Below are positions 41,618 through 49,890 of a stretch of DNA of 64,000 nucleotides, one piece after another. The position numbers were made by a program, and so were the translations under genes. Position 1 is the first letter of the stretch; each line of letters opens with the position of its first letter. The DNA lies in contig CAVYRG010000001.1 in assembly GCA_963770915.1 (NCBI GenBank), positions 1,860,001-1,924,000 of the forward strand, in the 5' to 3' direction. The notes under the pieces were generated by a model. It saw nothing but the letters and a program-made list of their open reading frames with translations, ran no database searches and was not told where the DNA came from. Source of the DNA: PALSA-270 sp963770915 (GTDB lineage Bacteria; Acidobacteriota; Terriglobia; Terriglobales; Acidobacteriaceae).

Positions 41618-43741
41618 ATGAGAACCACGCTTAGCATATTGCTCTTTCTTGTGGTGATTCCGGTTGCCGCGCAACAGGTCGGCCAGAACAAGTCTGCCGG
41701 GGAGGCGGCAACCTACACCTTTACCGCGCGGTCGCACCTTGTAGTTGAAAACGTAATTGCGAAGGACAAGCAAGGCAAATTCATTGCAGGACTCACGGCT
41801 AAAGACTTCGTCGTCACCGAGGACGACACGCCGCAGAAGATCAGCTTCTGCGAGCATCAGAATCTTGCCTCCAGTACGCCGCTGCAGGTTTCAACTCCGG
41901 CCACGGAAGACTTGCGGCTGTACAAGCGCCTCAGCCACACCCAGATCGCGCCAGAAGCGCCGGATAGCGAGCGCTACAAGAATCGCCGCCTGCTCGCGCT
42001 CTATTTCGACATGACCGCGATGCGGCCGGTCGACCAACTACGCGCGCTTTCCGCCGCAGAGCAATTTCTTCGTACGCAGATGACGACAGCCGACCTGGTG
42101 TCCATCCTGCGCTATCAGGGTGGGTCGGTGGATATCCTGCAGGACTTCACCGCCGATCGCGACAAGCTGCTCAGCATCCTGCAGACCATGATCGTCGGCG
42201 AGGGCCAGGGTTCGGACGAGACGCTCGACGACGCCAGCAGCGCGGATACCGGCGCTGCATTCGGCCAGGATGACAGCGAGTTCAACATCTTTAACACCGA
42301 CCGTCAGCTTTCGGCGCTGGAAACCGCGGCAAAGATGCTGGGGCAGTTGAACGAGAAAAAATCTCTCGTCTATTTCGCCGGGGGGCTGCGCCTGAACGGA
42401 ATCGACAATCAAGCGCAGCTGCGCGCCACGGTTGACGCCGCCATTAAGGCCGGAGTTTCGTTTTGGCCGATTGATGCGCGCGGCCTGGTGGCCGAAGCGC
42501 CGCTTGGCGACGCGACTCAGGGCTCTCCTGGAAATTCCGGCATGTACACGGGAGCGGCGACGCTGGCTTCGACCAGCAATTTTCAGCAGTCGCAGGACAC
42601 GCTGTACGCGCTGGCAGGCGACACCGGAGGCAAAGCGCTTTTCGACAGCAATGATCTGAGCAACGGCATCGTTCGGGCGCAGCAGTCGATTGCCGACTAT
42701 TACATCATTGGCTACTACACAACCAACACGGTCGAGAATGGCCGATTCCGCCGCGTGAAAATCTCCCTTGCCAGCGACCCCGACGCGCGGCTGGATTATC
42801 GCCAGGGCTATTACGCGGGGAAGGCCTTTGCCCGGTTCACTGCGGTCGACAAGGAGCGCCAGCTCGAAGACGCATTAATGCTCGAAGACCCAATCACCGA
42901 CCTCTCGATCGCAATGGAGATCGACAACTTCCAGCTCAACCGCGCGGAATACTTCGTTCCTATCATCGTCAAAATTCCCGGCCGTGAGCTGGCTCTCGCG
43001 AAACGCGGCGGCGCAGAGCACACTCTCATCGATTTCGTGGGCGAGATCAAAGACCTGGACGGCGGATCGACCGTCACAAACGTTCGCGATAACGTGAACA
43101 TCAAACTCTCCGACGCGACCGCCGCGGAGTTGGCAAAGCGTCCCATCGAGTACGACACAGGCTTCACTCTCCTGCCCGGCCGCTACATGATCAAGTTCCT
43201 GGCGCGGGATGACGAGACCGGCCGAATCGGCACTTATCAAACCACCTTCACCATTCCGAATCTAAATAAAGAAGAGAAGCGCGTTCCCATCAGCTCGGTT
43301 GTGCTCAGCAGCCAGAGCATCGATCTGAACGATGCTCTCTACAACGTAGAGAAAGCCGCGAAGAGGGGAAAGGAAATCGCAGTCAATCCTCTTGTCGAAG
43401 AAGGCAAAAAGCTCATTCCCAGCGTGACTCGGGTCTTCAGCACGAGCCACGAAATGTATGTTTACTTCCAGACTTACAAACCAGCGCCGGAGGGAAGCAA
43501 GCCGTCCAGTCAACCCGTTTTTGCGTTCGTCAGCCTTTATCGCGGAAATGAGAGAGCGTTCGAGACGGCCCCGGAGGCTGCGGTTCCCAACGCAGCCAGC
43601 CGCCTGGGAACCATGCCGTGGAGCTTCCGGTTCAACCTCGACCGGCTCGCTCCCGGAAGTTATGACTGTCAGGTAACGATTCTCGATCCGGCAACCGGGA
43701 AGACGAACTTCTGGCGAGCTCCCATTGTGATTGTCCGCTAG
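41618..43741 (+). CDS. VWFA-related protein (TIGR03436 type)
   Basis: 707 residues. A signal peptide (about 1-18) is followed by a bacterial Ig/FHA-like opening (LVVENVIAKDKQGKFIAGLT, KDFVVTEDDTPQKI) that characterises the acidobacterial VWFA-related family. The von Willebrand A-like domain (about 120-370) has a changed MIDAS: LALYFDMTAM in place of DxSxS. A beta domain follows, with a C-terminal PGSYDCQVTILDPATGKTNF. The start is one base after the receptor stop codon. The protein is expected in the periplasm or at the outer surface. Its role with the Oar-like receptor is unknown. Confidence 0.88.
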   Translation: MRTTLSILLFLVVIPVAAQQVGQNKSAGEAATYTFTARSHLVVENVIAKDKQGKFIAGLTAKDFVVTEDDTPQKISFCEHQNLASSTPLQVSTPATEDLRLYKRLSHTQIAPEAPDSERYKNRRLLALYFDMTAMRPVDQLRALSAAEQFLRTQMTTADLVSILRYQGGSVDILQDFTADRDKLLSILQTMIVGEGQGSDETLDDASSADTGAAFGQDDSEFNIFNTDRQLSALETAAKMLGQLNEKKSLVYFAGGLRLNGIDNQAQLRATVDAAIKAGVSFWPIDARGLVAEAPLGDATQGSPGNSGMYTGAATLASTSNFQQSQDTLYALAGDTGGKALFDSNDLSNGIVRAQQSIADYYIIGYYTTNTVENGRFRRVKISLASDPDARLDYRQGYYAGKAFARFTAVDKERQLEDALMLEDPITDLSIAMEIDNFQLNRAEYFVPIIVKIPGRELALAKRGGAEHTLIDFVGEIKDLDGGSTVTNVRDNVNIKLSDATAAELAKRPIEYDTGFTLLPGRYMIKFLARDDETGRIGTYQTTFTIPNLNKEEKRVPISSVVLSSQSIDLNDALYNVEKAAKRGKEIAVNPLVEEGKKLIPSVTRVFSTSHEMYVYFQTYKPAPEGSKPSSQPVFAFVSLYRGNERAFETAPEAAVPNAASRLGTMPWSFRFNLDRLAPGSYDCQVTILDPATGKTNFWRAPIVIVR

Positions 43742-43811
43742 CGAACTGCTACAACAATCGTGCGACCGATTTCTAGTCGGTGCCATCTCACGAACTGGAG
43801 CTTGCGTCCCG

Positions 43812-44309
43812 ATGGCGATCAGGCGTGTCGAGGTTCAGCGCTTTAGTGTGATCTCTTCCAAAACGTTTGGCGAAGTAATGGCATCTCTCGAAGCGGCAAT
43901 CGGGCATCCTGAGATGACTATGTTTCTCGAGAGCGTTGCTTCGGCCAAAACTTACGCCAATCTAGAAAAAGCTGTGGCCGGGGTAACGGGCCCGTCTGGA
44001 CTTATGGAATTCGTCCGCTTTGATCTCGGTGAAGTCCTGCGCAAGGGAGGAACGAAAAACGCGCCCCGCAGTTTGCGCCTGTTGGTGGGGAATCCGCTCA
44101 TCATGCGCAAGATGGTTGAGCAAGTCCCCGACGCCGGTTCTTATGCTCCGGTCACAATTCTGATCGACGAACGTCCGGATGGCGTTCACCTTTCCTACGA
44201 CCGAATGGCCAGTTTTTTAAGCTCGTATGCGTCGGGCGAAGCATTGCAGGTGGCGCGTGATCTTGACGCCAAGGTGGAATCTCTCCTGACCAAATCGGCC
44301 TCAGCGTAG
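43812..44309 (+). CDS. DUF302-family protein
   Basis: 165 residues from the ATG at 43812; an earlier ATG at 43731 overlaps the VWA gene and adds unrelated sequence. The protein shows a DUF302 pattern: RFSVISSKTFGEVMASLEAA at the start, where the family has VERFRVVSSKPFDEV-like text, and TILIDERPDGVHLSYDRMAS toward the end. No signal peptide or membrane segment is visible. Family function is unknown. It follows the TIGR03435/VWA operon by 70 bp with a GGAG about 11 bases upstream; whether it belongs to that operon is unclear. Confidence 0.75.
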   Translation: MAIRRVEVQRFSVISSKTFGEVMASLEAAIGHPEMTMFLESVASAKTYANLEKAVAGVTGPSGLMEFVRFDLGEVLRKGGTKNAPRSLRLLVGNPLIMRKMVEQVPDAGSYAPVTILIDERPDGVHLSYDRMASFLSSYASGEALQVARDLDAKVESLLTKSASA

Positions 44310-44430
44310 AGGAATCGCAAGGAACCTGATAAGCTCCACCTACGGCCGGCAATCCTTTCCATAATGTTGGATACGAACCTACGCGAGCGGAGAATGCCGC
44401 GATCAACGGGCGCAACAGGAACCGACGAGG

Positions 44431-46152
44431 ATGCAGCTTAGGGAAGCGCTGACCACGATCCAGGAATTTTCATCTGCTGAGCTGCCGCTTTGCCGCGTCC
44501 TACTGGTCACCGGTTTCAATCCGTTGCACCTTCAGACTTTTTTCCACGCTTACCTGCAGCGGTCGTTGCCTGGACATAGGGTTGCAGTCTCAACGGGCCT
44601 CTATGACGATTTTGCCGGAACCCTGGCCCGCATCGAAACCTCAGCGGCGGATATGTTGGCGATTGCTATCGAGTGGGCGGACCTCGATCGGCGTTTGGGT
44701 TTTCGTCACTTGGGAGGATGGGGGCCAAAGGAACTGCCGGACATCGTATCCGGAGCGCAGGCCAGCCTTGTCGCATTTCGGACAGGTCTAGAGGCATTGT
44801 CTGATCATGTTCCGATAGCAGTGTCGCTTCCGACACTCGATTTGCCCCCTGTCTTTCAGGCTCCCTCCTGGCAACTGGGGGAGGCTGAGATCTGTCTTTG
44901 GCGGGCTGTGGATGATTTCGCCGGGTGGGCCGTTGCCAGGCGCAACGTTCATGTGGCGAAGGTTGAGCGCGCGACTTCTCCGCCCGCGTTTGACTTCAAG
45001 GGGGAGCTTCTCGCGGGGCTCCCTTACACCATGCCTCACGCAGAGCGCATGGGGCGCACGCTCGCGCAACTACTCGTACCCCCAGTTCCGAAGAAAGGCC
45101 TGATCACGGATTTGGACGAGACGCTCTGGGCGGGCATTGCCGGAGAGGTGGGTCCAGAAAGAGTTTCCTGGGACTTAGCCAACAAGACTCAGGCGCACGG
45201 TCTGTATCAGCAGTTGTTGCGCGCTCTGGCCGACCAGGGAGTGCTCATCGGGGTGGCGAGCAAGAACGATCCGGAGACGGTCGAAGCGGTATTGCGCCGG
45301 CCGGATGTGTTACTTCCACCTGAGTATCTATTCCCGATTGAAGCCCATTGGAGCCCGAAACCCGAGTCGGTGGCGAAAATTTTGGATACGTGGAACATTC
45401 ATCCCGAAAGCGTGGTTTTTGTCGATGACAGCGCTTCCGAAATTGCCGAAGTGAAAGCCGCCTTCCCGGACATCGAATGTGTTTGCTTTGACGCTCAGAA
45501 CTACGAGGGCACTCGCTCGCTGCTCTACCGGCTTCGAGACTTATTTGCCAAGCAAACCTATGCTGAAGAAGACGACGTGCGGCGAGAGAGCATCCGGGCC
45601 GGCCAACTGTTCCGCGAGCATGAGGCGAAGTCCGGTGCTGCGCACGAAGCTTTCTTGCGCGATTCGCAACCGCGGATCGTGCTCGACTTTGCAAACGGGG
45701 CAAATCCCCGCAGTCTTGACCTTGTCAACAAGACCAACCAATTTAACCTGAATGGAATTCGGTACACTGAAGGCGAGTGGTGCAAGAAACTCGCATTGCC
45801 GCAGGCGTTCGTTGTGACAGCCAGCTACTCGGACAAGTACGGCCCGCTTGGCATCATCGCCGTTCTTGCCGGGCAAGCCGGGAGCTCGGAGCTTACAGTA
45901 AGCACATGGGTAATGAGCTGCCGGGCCTTTGGGCGTCGCATCGAGCACCAGTGCTTGAAAGCGCTTCTTGATCGTTATGGTGCGCGGGAAGCTTCACTTG
46001 AATTCTCGCCCACCCCGAGAAATCTTTGCTTGCAGGAATTTCTTGAATCTGTTACCGGAGAGAAGCCGGAAGGAGCTGTGCGCATTTCACGGGCTTTTTT
46101 TCTTGAACGCTGTCCGCTTCTTTATCATCAGGCGGAAATCCGTCATGAATGA
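44431..46152 (+). CDS. FkbH-like HAD-family enzyme
   Basis: 573 residues. An N-terminal region (about 1-215) of the FkbH type is followed by a HAD domain with the nucleophile motif DLDETLW starting at residue 227, ASKNDPETVEAVL, KPESVAKIL and VVFVDDSASEIAEV. The C-terminal part (about 410-560) has an acetyltransferase-like fold (FNLNGIRYTEGEW, YGPLGIIAVL, CRAFGRRIEHQCL), usual for FkbH proteins. Known members load a three-carbon unit from 1,3-bisphosphoglycerate onto an acyl carrier protein, giving glyceryl-ACP. An ACP gene overlaps its end by eight bases, strongly supporting that role. First gene of a five-gene cassette. Confidence 0.9.
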   Translation: MQLREALTTIQEFSSAELPLCRVLLVTGFNPLHLQTFFHAYLQRSLPGHRVAVSTGLYDDFAGTLARIETSAADMLAIAIEWADLDRRLGFRHLGGWGPKELPDIVSGAQASLVAFRTGLEALSDHVPIAVSLPTLDLPPVFQAPSWQLGEAEICLWRAVDDFAGWAVARRNVHVAKVERATSPPAFDFKGELLAGLPYTMPHAERMGRTLAQLLVPPVPKKGLITDLDETLWAGIAGEVGPERVSWDLANKTQAHGLYQQLLRALADQGVLIGVASKNDPETVEAVLRRPDVLLPPEYLFPIEAHWSPKPESVAKILDTWNIHPESVVFVDDSASEIAEVKAAFPDIECVCFDAQNYEGTRSLLYRLRDLFAKQTYAEEDDVRRESIRAGQLFREHEAKSGAAHEAFLRDSQPRIVLDFANGANPRSLDLVNKTNQFNLNGIRYTEGEWCKKLALPQAFVVTASYSDKYGPLGIIAVLAGQAGSSELTVSTWVMSCRAFGRRIEHQCLKALLDRYGAREASLEFSPTPRNLCLQEFLESVTGEKPEGAVRISRAFFLERCPLLYHQAEIRHE

Positions 46153-46390
46153 CCTGCGCCAGCGCCTGGCGGGATGCTTTGCGGTGGTGTTTCCCGATCT
46201 TAAAGAGCCGGCTGTTTTTTCCGCGAGCCCGGCTTCGGTAGCGGCGTGGGATTCTGCCACTACGATCATCCTGGCGAACGTCGTCGAAGAAGAATTTCAC
46301 GTAAAGCTCGATTACGACATTCTTCCCGAGCTGGCTTCTTTCGACTTGATACTCGACCATCTGAAGAATAGCGATCATGGAAAAAAGTGA
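46145..46390 (+). CDS. Acyl carrier protein of the FkbH cassette
   Basis: 81 residues from the ATG at 46145, overlapping the FkbH-like stop codon (ATGAATGA). A four-helix ACP-like profile is visible; WDSATTII holds S37, which I take as the phosphopantetheine site. Dedicated ACPs beside FkbH genes often have a WDS form in place of GxDS. Helix 3/4 residues EEEFHVKLDYDILPEL follow the ACP pattern. It likely carries the glyceryl or derived acyl group between FkbH, the MaoC-SDR protein and an acyltransferase. The next gene overlaps its end by 14 bases. Confidence 0.85.
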   Translation: MNDLRQRLAGCFAVVFPDLKEPAVFSASPASVAAWDSATTIILANVVEEEFHVKLDYDILPELASFDLILDHLKNSDHGKK

Positions 46391-47573
46391 GGCGATCGCG
46401 CGGGCTGCCGCGGATCTTCGCGTGGGCCTGTCGGCGGAATTCGAGCGCGAAATCGGCGAAGGCGATGTTCTCGAATTCGCCCGCAATTCGGGCGATCGCA
46501 ACCCGCTTCATGTCGACCCGGAATATGCGCGCTCGACCAACCTCGGAGCCCGCGTGGTGCACGGCGCATACCAGCTCGGACTGGCTTCGGCCCTGGCCGG
46601 CATGCATTTGCCCGGAAGAAACAGTCTCCTGGTTTCCTGCAACGCGCAATTCAACCGGCCGCTTTATTTTCCTTGCCGTGTCGCCGTGCGCGGGGAAATC
46701 AGCGCTTGGGACGTGGCTAGTCTGCGGGGAACGGTGAAGATCGCGATCTTAGAACTGCCTTCGGGCATAGTGAGCAGTCATGTCCATTTTGGGTTCACCT
46801 ATCATGAGGCTTCGCACGAGGCAGCGGTCCGCGCACCAAGCAAAACCTGGCCGGCTTTCGCCGCGGACACCCGGACGATCCTGCTCACGGGAGCTTCGGG
46901 TGGCATTGGTTCGCAGCTCGCCAGGGAGCTGGCCAAAGACTATTCGCTGCTGGCTTTAGTAAATCGCCACGAACTTCCGCAGGACCTGGCGGGTCGCCCG
47001 CAGGTGATTCCGCTGAAGAGCGACTTGTCAGAAGTCGAATGTATTCCGCAAATTCAGGATGCGCTTGCTGGGCGTCCTCTTTTTGCGATTATTCATGCTG
47101 CCTGGCCGGGCCTTCCCCAAGGTGGCCTGCTTACGGTGCCGCGAGAAGCGATTGAACAGCAGCTTTCTTTCGCGGTGTTTCGAACTATCGAGTTGGCTCG
47201 CCTGCTGGCGGGCAGCGCCGACTCTGGCGGCGGCCGTTTCGTGGTTCTGAGCTCGATCGCGGGCTCGCAGAAACCGTCTCTCCACACCGCAGCGTACTCG
47301 CTCGCCAAGGCGGCGCTCGATCAGACCGTCAAGCTGTTGGCGCCTGAACTCGCTCTGCAAAAAATAACTGTGAATGCAGTCTGTCCCTCATTCCTGCCGC
47401 TTGGCATGAATGCGCAAACAACCGAGCGGCAAAAGCTCGCCGCGAAAGCAGCTGTCCCCTTGGGCCGCCTTTGCGAAACCAACGACGTGCTCGGAGCCGT
47501 GCGCTATTTGTTGTCTGAAGAGGCTTCGTTCGTCACCGGCCAAAACATCGTCCTTTCTGGTGGCCAACTGTGA
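46377..47573 (+). CDS. MaoC-like dehydratase fused to an SDR reductase
   Basis: 398 residues. Residues about 15-145 form a MaoC-type hotdog domain with FARNSGDRNPLHVDPEYARS and VVHGAYQLGLASALAG (catalytic Asp and His). Residues about 160-398 form a short-chain reductase: ILLTGASGGIGSQLARELAK, HAAWPGLPQGG, SSIAG, YSLAKAA (YxxxK), and SFVTGQNIVLSGG. The pairing of hydratase/dehydratase with ketoreductase in one chain suggests interconversion of 3-oxo-, 3-hydroxy- and 2-enoyl-thioesters on the neighbouring ACP. It overlaps the ACP gene by 14 bases. No ketosynthase gene is present. Confidence 0.88.
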   Translation: MEKSEAIARAAADLRVGLSAEFEREIGEGDVLEFARNSGDRNPLHVDPEYARSTNLGARVVHGAYQLGLASALAGMHLPGRNSLLVSCNAQFNRPLYFPCRVAVRGEISAWDVASLRGTVKIAILELPSGIVSSHVHFGFTYHEASHEAAVRAPSKTWPAFAADTRTILLTGASGGIGSQLARELAKDYSLLALVNRHELPQDLAGRPQVIPLKSDLSEVECIPQIQDALAGRPLFAIIHAAWPGLPQGGLLTVPREAIEQQLSFAVFRTIELARLLAGSADSGGGRFVVLSSIAGSQKPSLHTAAYSLAKAALDQTVKLLAPELALQKITVNAVCPSFLPLGMNAQTTERQKLAAKAAVPLGRLCETNDVLGAVRYLLSEEASFVTGQNIVLSGGQL

Positions 47574-47619
47574 ATTGCTTCTCCAACCCCGCTGCAAGAA
47601 GTTGCATAAGCGCGCGCTC

Positions 47620-48630
47620 ATGATCGCGGAGCCCCGAGTTCTCGAATCGAAGGACATCCCAGCCCTCGCCGAGTTTCTGGCCCGAGTGTATCGCTTTGAC
47701 TCGTCCCACCGGCGAGTCGATCACAATTTGCTGGTGTGGAAGTATCTTGAACCAAGACCGGGCTGGCCGGGCGCCCGCAGCTACGTGATAGAGAAAGAGG
47801 GCCGAATCATCGCCCACTGCGGTGTTTGTCCGGTCACCTTCCAGCTGCAGGCAGGAACCCTGATCAATGGCGTCACGATGATGGACTGGGCTGCCGATGC
47901 TCCATCGCCCGGAACCGGCATCTTGCTGTTTCGCAGATTGATGGAAATGGCTCCGGTCTCATTCGTGATTGGAGGGTCGCAAATTACCCGCCGAATTCTC
48001 CCTCGTATCGGGTTCACCCAGGTTGGAGAAGCGCTGACCTACTCAGCTTGGCTGCGCCCGTGGCGCGAGCTTCGCGCAAGGTCTTTTACGGGAAGGTCTG
48101 TGCTCCGGTTGCTCCATGGCATGACGCATCCTGTGCGAAGACGCGGGTGGTCTGGGGATGGTTGGGCCTATAGGCAGATAAGAGCGTTCGACAAGTCTTT
48201 GGAACCGGTGTTGGATCATGCCCGGCGCTGGACCGCCTGCAAGAGGACGCTCGCCGACTTGAACTATCTGCTCAAATGTCCGCATCTCAAGACCACGGGT
48301 TTTCTGCTTCTCCGCCAAGATCGACTCGCCGGCTATTTCGTCGTTGCCCGATCCACATGGGAAGCAAGGGTGCTCGACTGGCTGGTTGATTCGGACAATG
48401 CGAGTGACTGGCAAGCGGCCTGTTATACGATGACAAGCGCGATTCGGCGCGACTCCGAGGCTTGCCGCATCCGCGCGCAGTCGACAATCCCCGCACTGAG
48501 CCAGGCACTTGCCGGAAACCGGTATTGGTATCAGTACAAAGAGCCTCTCTTTCTTTGTGATCCGTCTCACGCTCTGGATCAGGCCATGCCCGCAGCCTTC
48601 CAGCTTTGCGACGGAGACGCCGGCTACTGA
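47620..48630 (+). CDS. GNAT-like putative acyltransferase
   Basis: 336 residues from the ATG at 47620; the reading frame is open far upstream, but that part overlaps the SDR. The N-terminal half resembles a GNAT fold (VLESKDIPALAEFLARVYRF, YVIEKEGRIIAHCGVCPVTF, TMMDWAADAPSPGTGILLFR). A second half (about 170-300) has a repeat-like GNAT arrangement (FLLLRQDRLAGYFVVARSTW). Two tandem GNAT-like halves are seen in FemAB-like and acyl-ACP-dependent acyltransferases. Context suggests it transfers the ACP-bound acyl group to an amino sugar. Family not confirmed. Confidence 0.6.
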   Translation: MIAEPRVLESKDIPALAEFLARVYRFDSSHRRVDHNLLVWKYLEPRPGWPGARSYVIEKEGRIIAHCGVCPVTFQLQAGTLINGVTMMDWAADAPSPGTGILLFRRLMEMAPVSFVIGGSQITRRILPRIGFTQVGEALTYSAWLRPWRELRARSFTGRSVLRLLHGMTHPVRRRGWSGDGWAYRQIRAFDKSLEPVLDHARRWTACKRTLADLNYLLKCPHLKTTGFLLLRQDRLAGYFVVARSTWEARVLDWLVDSDNASDWQAACYTMTSAIRRDSEACRIRAQSTIPALSQALAGNRYWYQYKEPLFLCDPSHALDQAMPAAFQLCDGDAGY

Positions 48631-48705
48631 TAAAACATCGTTACGGAGTCCCCCTGCACGATAATCGTACTGTAGAATCTGCCCGACACCCGTTGAGGCG
48701 GCATC

Positions 48706-49791
48706 TTGAGATTCGTCAGCCCGGCACTGAGGCGCATCGTTTTCCCGGTTCTCTCGCATAGCGGTTATCTTCGCCGGTCGATTGGGGCCGCTCCCGCCGT
48801 CGTGACCTACCACGGCGTTTTCCCGCGAGGCTACAGGATTCAATATCCAGGACTGGATGGCAATTTGGTGGGCGCGGAGTCGTTCCGGCGGCAACTTCAA
48901 TTGCTAAAGCAACGCTACCACGTTATTTCGCCGGACGAATTTCTCTTGTGGGTACAGGGGAAGCTCTCGCTCCATCCGCGCTCGGTTCTCCTCACCTGCG
49001 ACGACGCCCTGCAAAGCACGCTCACAGAAATGGTCCCGATGCTCAAGGAACTGGACCTTTCCTGCCTGTTCTTTGCGACAGGAGCGTCGATCGAGCCCAC
49101 ACCCGCCATGCTTTGGTATGAAGAGCTCTACCTAATGCTCGTGGACGCGGCGTTACCTTTTACGCTAAGCCTTCCCGAAGCTCAGATCGAGGTGAGCCTG
49201 TCCGCGGCCGGTGACAAACACCCATTCTGGTGGAAGTTGGTCAAACAGCTTTCGCGATTTGATGGGCTGGTGAGGCGGGATTTGCTGGCTAAAATTCGCC
49301 GCCAGCTCAAGCTCGCAGAAAACTGGAGTGAAAGTTTGCTTGCCGACGCGAGTTGCGCCGCTCGATTCCTGACGCTCGATCTGGCCGGGTTGCGCCAACT
49401 TGGCGCAGCCGGGATGGCGGTTGGCGCGCACTCCCTGTCGCATCCGGTTCTCGCCGAGGCATCGCAAGAACTTGCCGGGCAAGAAATTGCGGGGAGCCGC
49501 GCCGTCTTAGAGCACGCCTTGGGCAAGAAGATTTGGGCGTTTGCCTATCCTTTTGGCAACGCGGCCACGGTGACGCGACGAGATATAAACCTGGCCGAAC
49601 AAGCTGGCTTCAGTTGCGCATTCATGAATGTTGGCGGCGGTTTCGGCGCGAATTCCAACCGCTACGCGGTTCCGCGCGTGCACGTCACCGCCGCAATGAA
49701 CCTACCGGAATTTGAGGCGCACGTTTCAGGCTTCTATCGCGCGTTGCGGGAGAAGTTGCTTGGCGTGGGCGAAGCAGCGGTCGGCGCTTGA
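48706..49791 (+). CDS. Polysaccharide deacetylase (NodB-like)
   Basis: 361 residues, starting with TTG at 48706 after GAGGCGG. The NodB-homology domain shows VVTYHGVFPRGYRIQYPG, LLTCDDALQSTLTEMVPM (the metal-binding DD, normally TFDDG), VGAHSLSHPVLAEAS (HxxxH metal site) and FAYPFGNAATVTRRDINLA. No signal peptide is obvious, but a hydrophobic start is present. It probably removes an N-acetyl group from a glycan or its lipid-linked precursor, freeing the amine that the GNAT-like protein may re-acylate. The upstream gap of 75 bp holds an ACGATAATCGT palindrome and a TAGAAT box. Confidence 0.88.
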   Translation: MRFVSPALRRIVFPVLSHSGYLRRSIGAAPAVVTYHGVFPRGYRIQYPGLDGNLVGAESFRRQLQLLKQRYHVISPDEFLLWVQGKLSLHPRSVLLTCDDALQSTLTEMVPMLKELDLSCLFFATGASIEPTPAMLWYEELYLMLVDAALPFTLSLPEAQIEVSLSAAGDKHPFWWKLVKQLSRFDGLVRRDLLAKIRRQLKLAENWSESLLADASCAARFLTLDLAGLRQLGAAGMAVGAHSLSHPVLAEASQELAGQEIAGSRAVLEHALGKKIWAFAYPFGNAATVTRRDINLAEQAGFSCAFMNVGGGFGANSNRYAVPRVHVTAAMNLPEFEAHVSGFYRALREKLLGVGEAAVGA

Positions 49792-49890
49792 CCGTCGGCT
49801 CGGCTATTCGTTGCTCTGATAAATTAGATGTCTCTTCATTCGTGGCCGTAGTGGGCACTCTCGTGCAGTCCCCTGGAAAGGAGGCTCAAG

